DNA from: a virus
Length of the DNA: 22,443 nucleotides
Virus record (IMG/VR): IMGVR_UViG_3300022187_000267
Span: 1 to 22,443 of that record
Reading direction: 5' to 3' (one strand)
A program made the translations under genes and the position numbers. Below the pieces are notes generated by a model that saw nothing but the letters and a program-made list of their open reading frames with translations, ran no database searches and was not told the DNA's origin. Below, piece after piece: positions 21,701 through 22,443 of the stretch (positions within the stretch are counted from its first letter, which is position 1; every line of letters starts with the position of its first letter).

Positions 21701-21849
21701 CTTGCGTCCATCACATAAAAGTCCTGACCCCATGTGTCTGTGTCTGGGTCGCTTGTCCATGTAGTAATACCAGTTAGACCTGACAGCCCTGAAAGGTCGG
21801 TATCTGTCCCTGTCTGTGTTATGACTCCTGCTGACTCTGAAAAACTCAT
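18700..21849 (-). CDS. Large tail-fibre-like / receptor-binding structural protein
   Basis: The start at ATG 21849 is preferred to one 18 bp upstream because it forms an ATGA overlap with the previous stop. The product of 1049 residues has no cysteine-based fold. About residues 30-330 are a repetitive G/N/T-rich region (such as NGGTMNWNGGIY and STVRFYSGCTLNVNKGTFF) that looks like a right-handed beta-helix of phage tail proteins. A beta-rich middle follows. Then comes a helical stretch (about 810-930) with many D, A, T and Q, as in trimeric coiled coils, and TPADVWAYATRTVTGG (near 980), a motif found in many phage tail fibres. It is probably a trimeric fibre or spike recognising the host surface. 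Partners are the small genes upstream. Confidence 0.8.
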   Translation of the reverse strand: MSFSESAGVITQTGTDTDLSGLSGLTGITTWTSDPDTDTWGQDFYVMDASTRLVIDGTLTIEPDYECLIVEGTATNTSDAPVRVNGTLNYGVAKSGNGQTIYSQGTGLNFTDKGTNNFGHWGLAVTNGGTMNWNGGIYRTASTVRFYSGCTLNVNKGTFFDASDLNCQFRLTPSNTGDNATLNINDLVLDGIGGGTARFFTTFGFNSAVFTLLRGQIQQYNGSYPIQVYSDFKNQLNVAPNDFVFTNSVSSRGNNIEFKGVDKRITYDLGSNRYGYVKTYKTVNLSPLDLDGSGISYSFYGVDIDNGNRTVGPNDGGVDGTGDLTTVDQDDTANKVYSGIDQTGDYSEDILIETFACINSVGTADDRTNSDKIPIRFIGYNQNITTWNSDLIGVGTLTEDVIMTPDLSIIEATKATVDAYSTLDTIFEAYDAIKSELFDNYAGETETIISRNETQLICGARGLTIDASAGSVRAYSASLVTLKSSAFIGGYDGSGTLNQLNGALITDLVLSGGATWNAVQSTWTGSAGATETIDVANTGTYDATGFTFDASTTLNNSSGGVVDIVINAGQQQPTVTGGGTTNFLNAGATVTFNNLTSANVQIIEDDNTTVNDRQISQTGTLVFNTPDGSSGTWCYIINREGYEPITGTYTADGIDVIVDATQDEKTLSDGSSMYTGTTSAFLTVTTQADGSRMNLRVADGAISAQVIFNEVEDALQTQDGMTYLCNGGGQVSIALLPTGQFVFLKTNVRVIRDTAPDANATIEAFVQSTDGIVLDNTNGSVQFVTPNNNVNIVSVNGTDVTDIDDFKADISGLATQSSVDTIDANVDAILADTNELQTNQGDWATATGFATTTNVTDSEANIIAEVNTNETKIDLIETKAQADTRQTALLAQHTQTQSDIAGLNNLSTADIDARLTSYGLPTLTELTSAFTEIKGAGWTTSDTLKAISDSVGSISGGTTPADVWAYATRTVTGGTIDTNNDMRGTDGANTVVPDNAGITANGVAISALNNLSEAQVKAQADQALTDADLATNAQAQSIKQNTDIIPALL

Positions 21850-22187
21850 ACTGTATGTGCCTCCCAAATTACATTTAATTCAGGGAATTTCTGGTTCATC
21901 ACGTCCGCAATTGCTTTATCTACTCCGAAATAACCTTCCGAAAAACTCGGTTCACCTTGATTTAATAAATAGTCCTCGGCATCAGAAATAAATATTTTAT
22001 AAATCTTGTCATTATTAAATACTCGTTTTCCTGATTCTAATTCCAAATACGGCACTAATTCGACTACTATGGTTTGTTTACTAATTCCATTAGTCGGAAA
22101 CTCCATGATGAATTTCTTAATGTGAAGAAGATCGAATTTAGCTTCTCCTTTGCCTTCTATATATTCCGTATTTTGTATCCTTATCAT
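21846..22187 (-). CDS. Unknown 113-aa virion-region protein
   Basis: The start overlaps the stop of the previous gene (ATGA), and the stop overlaps the start of the large fibre gene in the same way. The product is a mixed alpha/beta domain (KFIMEFPTNGISKQTIVVELV; KIYKIFISDAEDYLLNQ) with no signal peptide or membrane segment. I recognise no family. Its position between two structural genes, with strict coupling, suggests a small virion protein or an assembly factor for the fibre. Confidence 0.75.
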   Translation of the reverse strand: MIRIQNTEYIEGKGEAKFDLLHIKKFIMEFPTNGISKQTIVVELVPYLELESGKRVFNNDKIYKIFISDAEDYLLNQGEPSFSEGYFGVDKAIADVMNQKFPELNVIWEAHTV

Positions 22188-22443
22188 GAGTATGCCCTTG
22201 TAAATGGCTTCAAACTACCATCTAAATTAAATCCGTTAAATGTCTTTGTTAAAACTCTACCGCTTATCAAATCGGTTACTACAACTGACGCTATATCATC
22301 ACCGCTATAGGTTAATACTTGAGTAAATAACTGAGTTGTTTTTGTATCGTCTGTGTAAACATTGATTTGCGTTAATTTACCACCGCTATAAATAGGATCG
22401 TTCCAATAAGTTGAATATCCAACCTTCTTTTTTAGGTCTATTA
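22184..22443 (-). CDS. C-terminal part of a virion-like protein (partial)
   Basis: An open frame enters from the right edge and ends with TGA at 22186-22184, giving about 85 residues. The visible part is beta-rich with regular short strands (YSGGKLTQINVYTDDTKT, ASVVVTDLISGRVLTK) and ends GFNLDGSLKPFTRAYS. Such sequences are common in phage tail or fibre-associated proteins. It is coupled to the downstream gene, so it belongs to the same structural operon. Its full length and start are outside the window. Confidence 0.6.
   Translation of the reverse strand, partial: IDLKKKVGYSTYWNDPIYSGGKLTQINVYTDDTKTTQLFTQVLTYSGDDIASVVVTDLISGRVLTKTFNGFNLDGSLKPFTRAYS

Overview
The window is part of an AT-rich, tightly packed genome of a tailed double-stranded DNA bacteriophage (Caudoviricetes). 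It encodes both terminase subunits, an HK97-type portal, a MuF-like head protein and a large tail-fibre-like protein, beside a phage replication/recombination module. The host cannot be named. A lipoprotein signal next to a cell-wall-hydrolase-like gene suggests a Gram-negative host. No integrase, tRNA, rRNA, transposon or CRISPR array was seen, and the major capsid and DNA polymerase genes must lie outside the window. Both ends cut through genes.

Layout. (1) 1-518, plus strand: three small genes, one of them exactly bracketed by a 19-bp direct repeat. (2) 508-6003, minus strand: an unknown 126-aa protein, a 47-aa ribbon-helix-helix (RHH) regulator, a ParB-domain/DNA-methyltransferase fusion, the terminase small and large subunits, the portal and a MuF-like protein. 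The RHH gene has its own promoter with a perfect palindrome on the -35 box. (3) 6004-6410: a divergent intergenic region with 13 TTTGCAAA-like sites, three of them paired as perfect palindromes, around a pure A/T stretch. This is the best candidate for a replication origin or master control region. (4) 6373-12901, plus strand: a small unknown gene, a terminator-like hairpin, a lytic-transglycosylase-like protein, a coiled-coil protein, a YqaJ/lambda-exonuclease-type nuclease with its usual partner, a second RHH protein, a VRR-NUC nuclease and a TOPRIM primase/DUF927-like helicase. (5) 12902-17701, plus strand: a promoter overlapped by a 26-bp dyad, then a run of small and mostly unknown genes. 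Two of these resemble the DNA-binding domain IV of DnaA without the ATPase part. The run ends with an SF2 helicase. (6) 17698-22443, minus strand: a partial virion protein, a small protein, the tail-fibre-like protein, a YiiX-like permuted papain-fold hydrolase, a lipoprotein and a membrane-anchored coiled-coil protein.

The late genes sit in two outer minus-strand blocks and the early genes in the central plus-strand block. Genes are joined by stop/start overlaps (TAATG or ATGA), so translational coupling is probably general. Likely cooperation: the exonuclease and its partner recombine phage DNA; the primase-helicase, SF2 helicase and DnaA-like proteins replicate it, perhaps from 6061-6410; the methyltransferase marks it; the terminase packages it through the portal. 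The 17698-18703 cluster may act in lysis or in processing the cell envelope.
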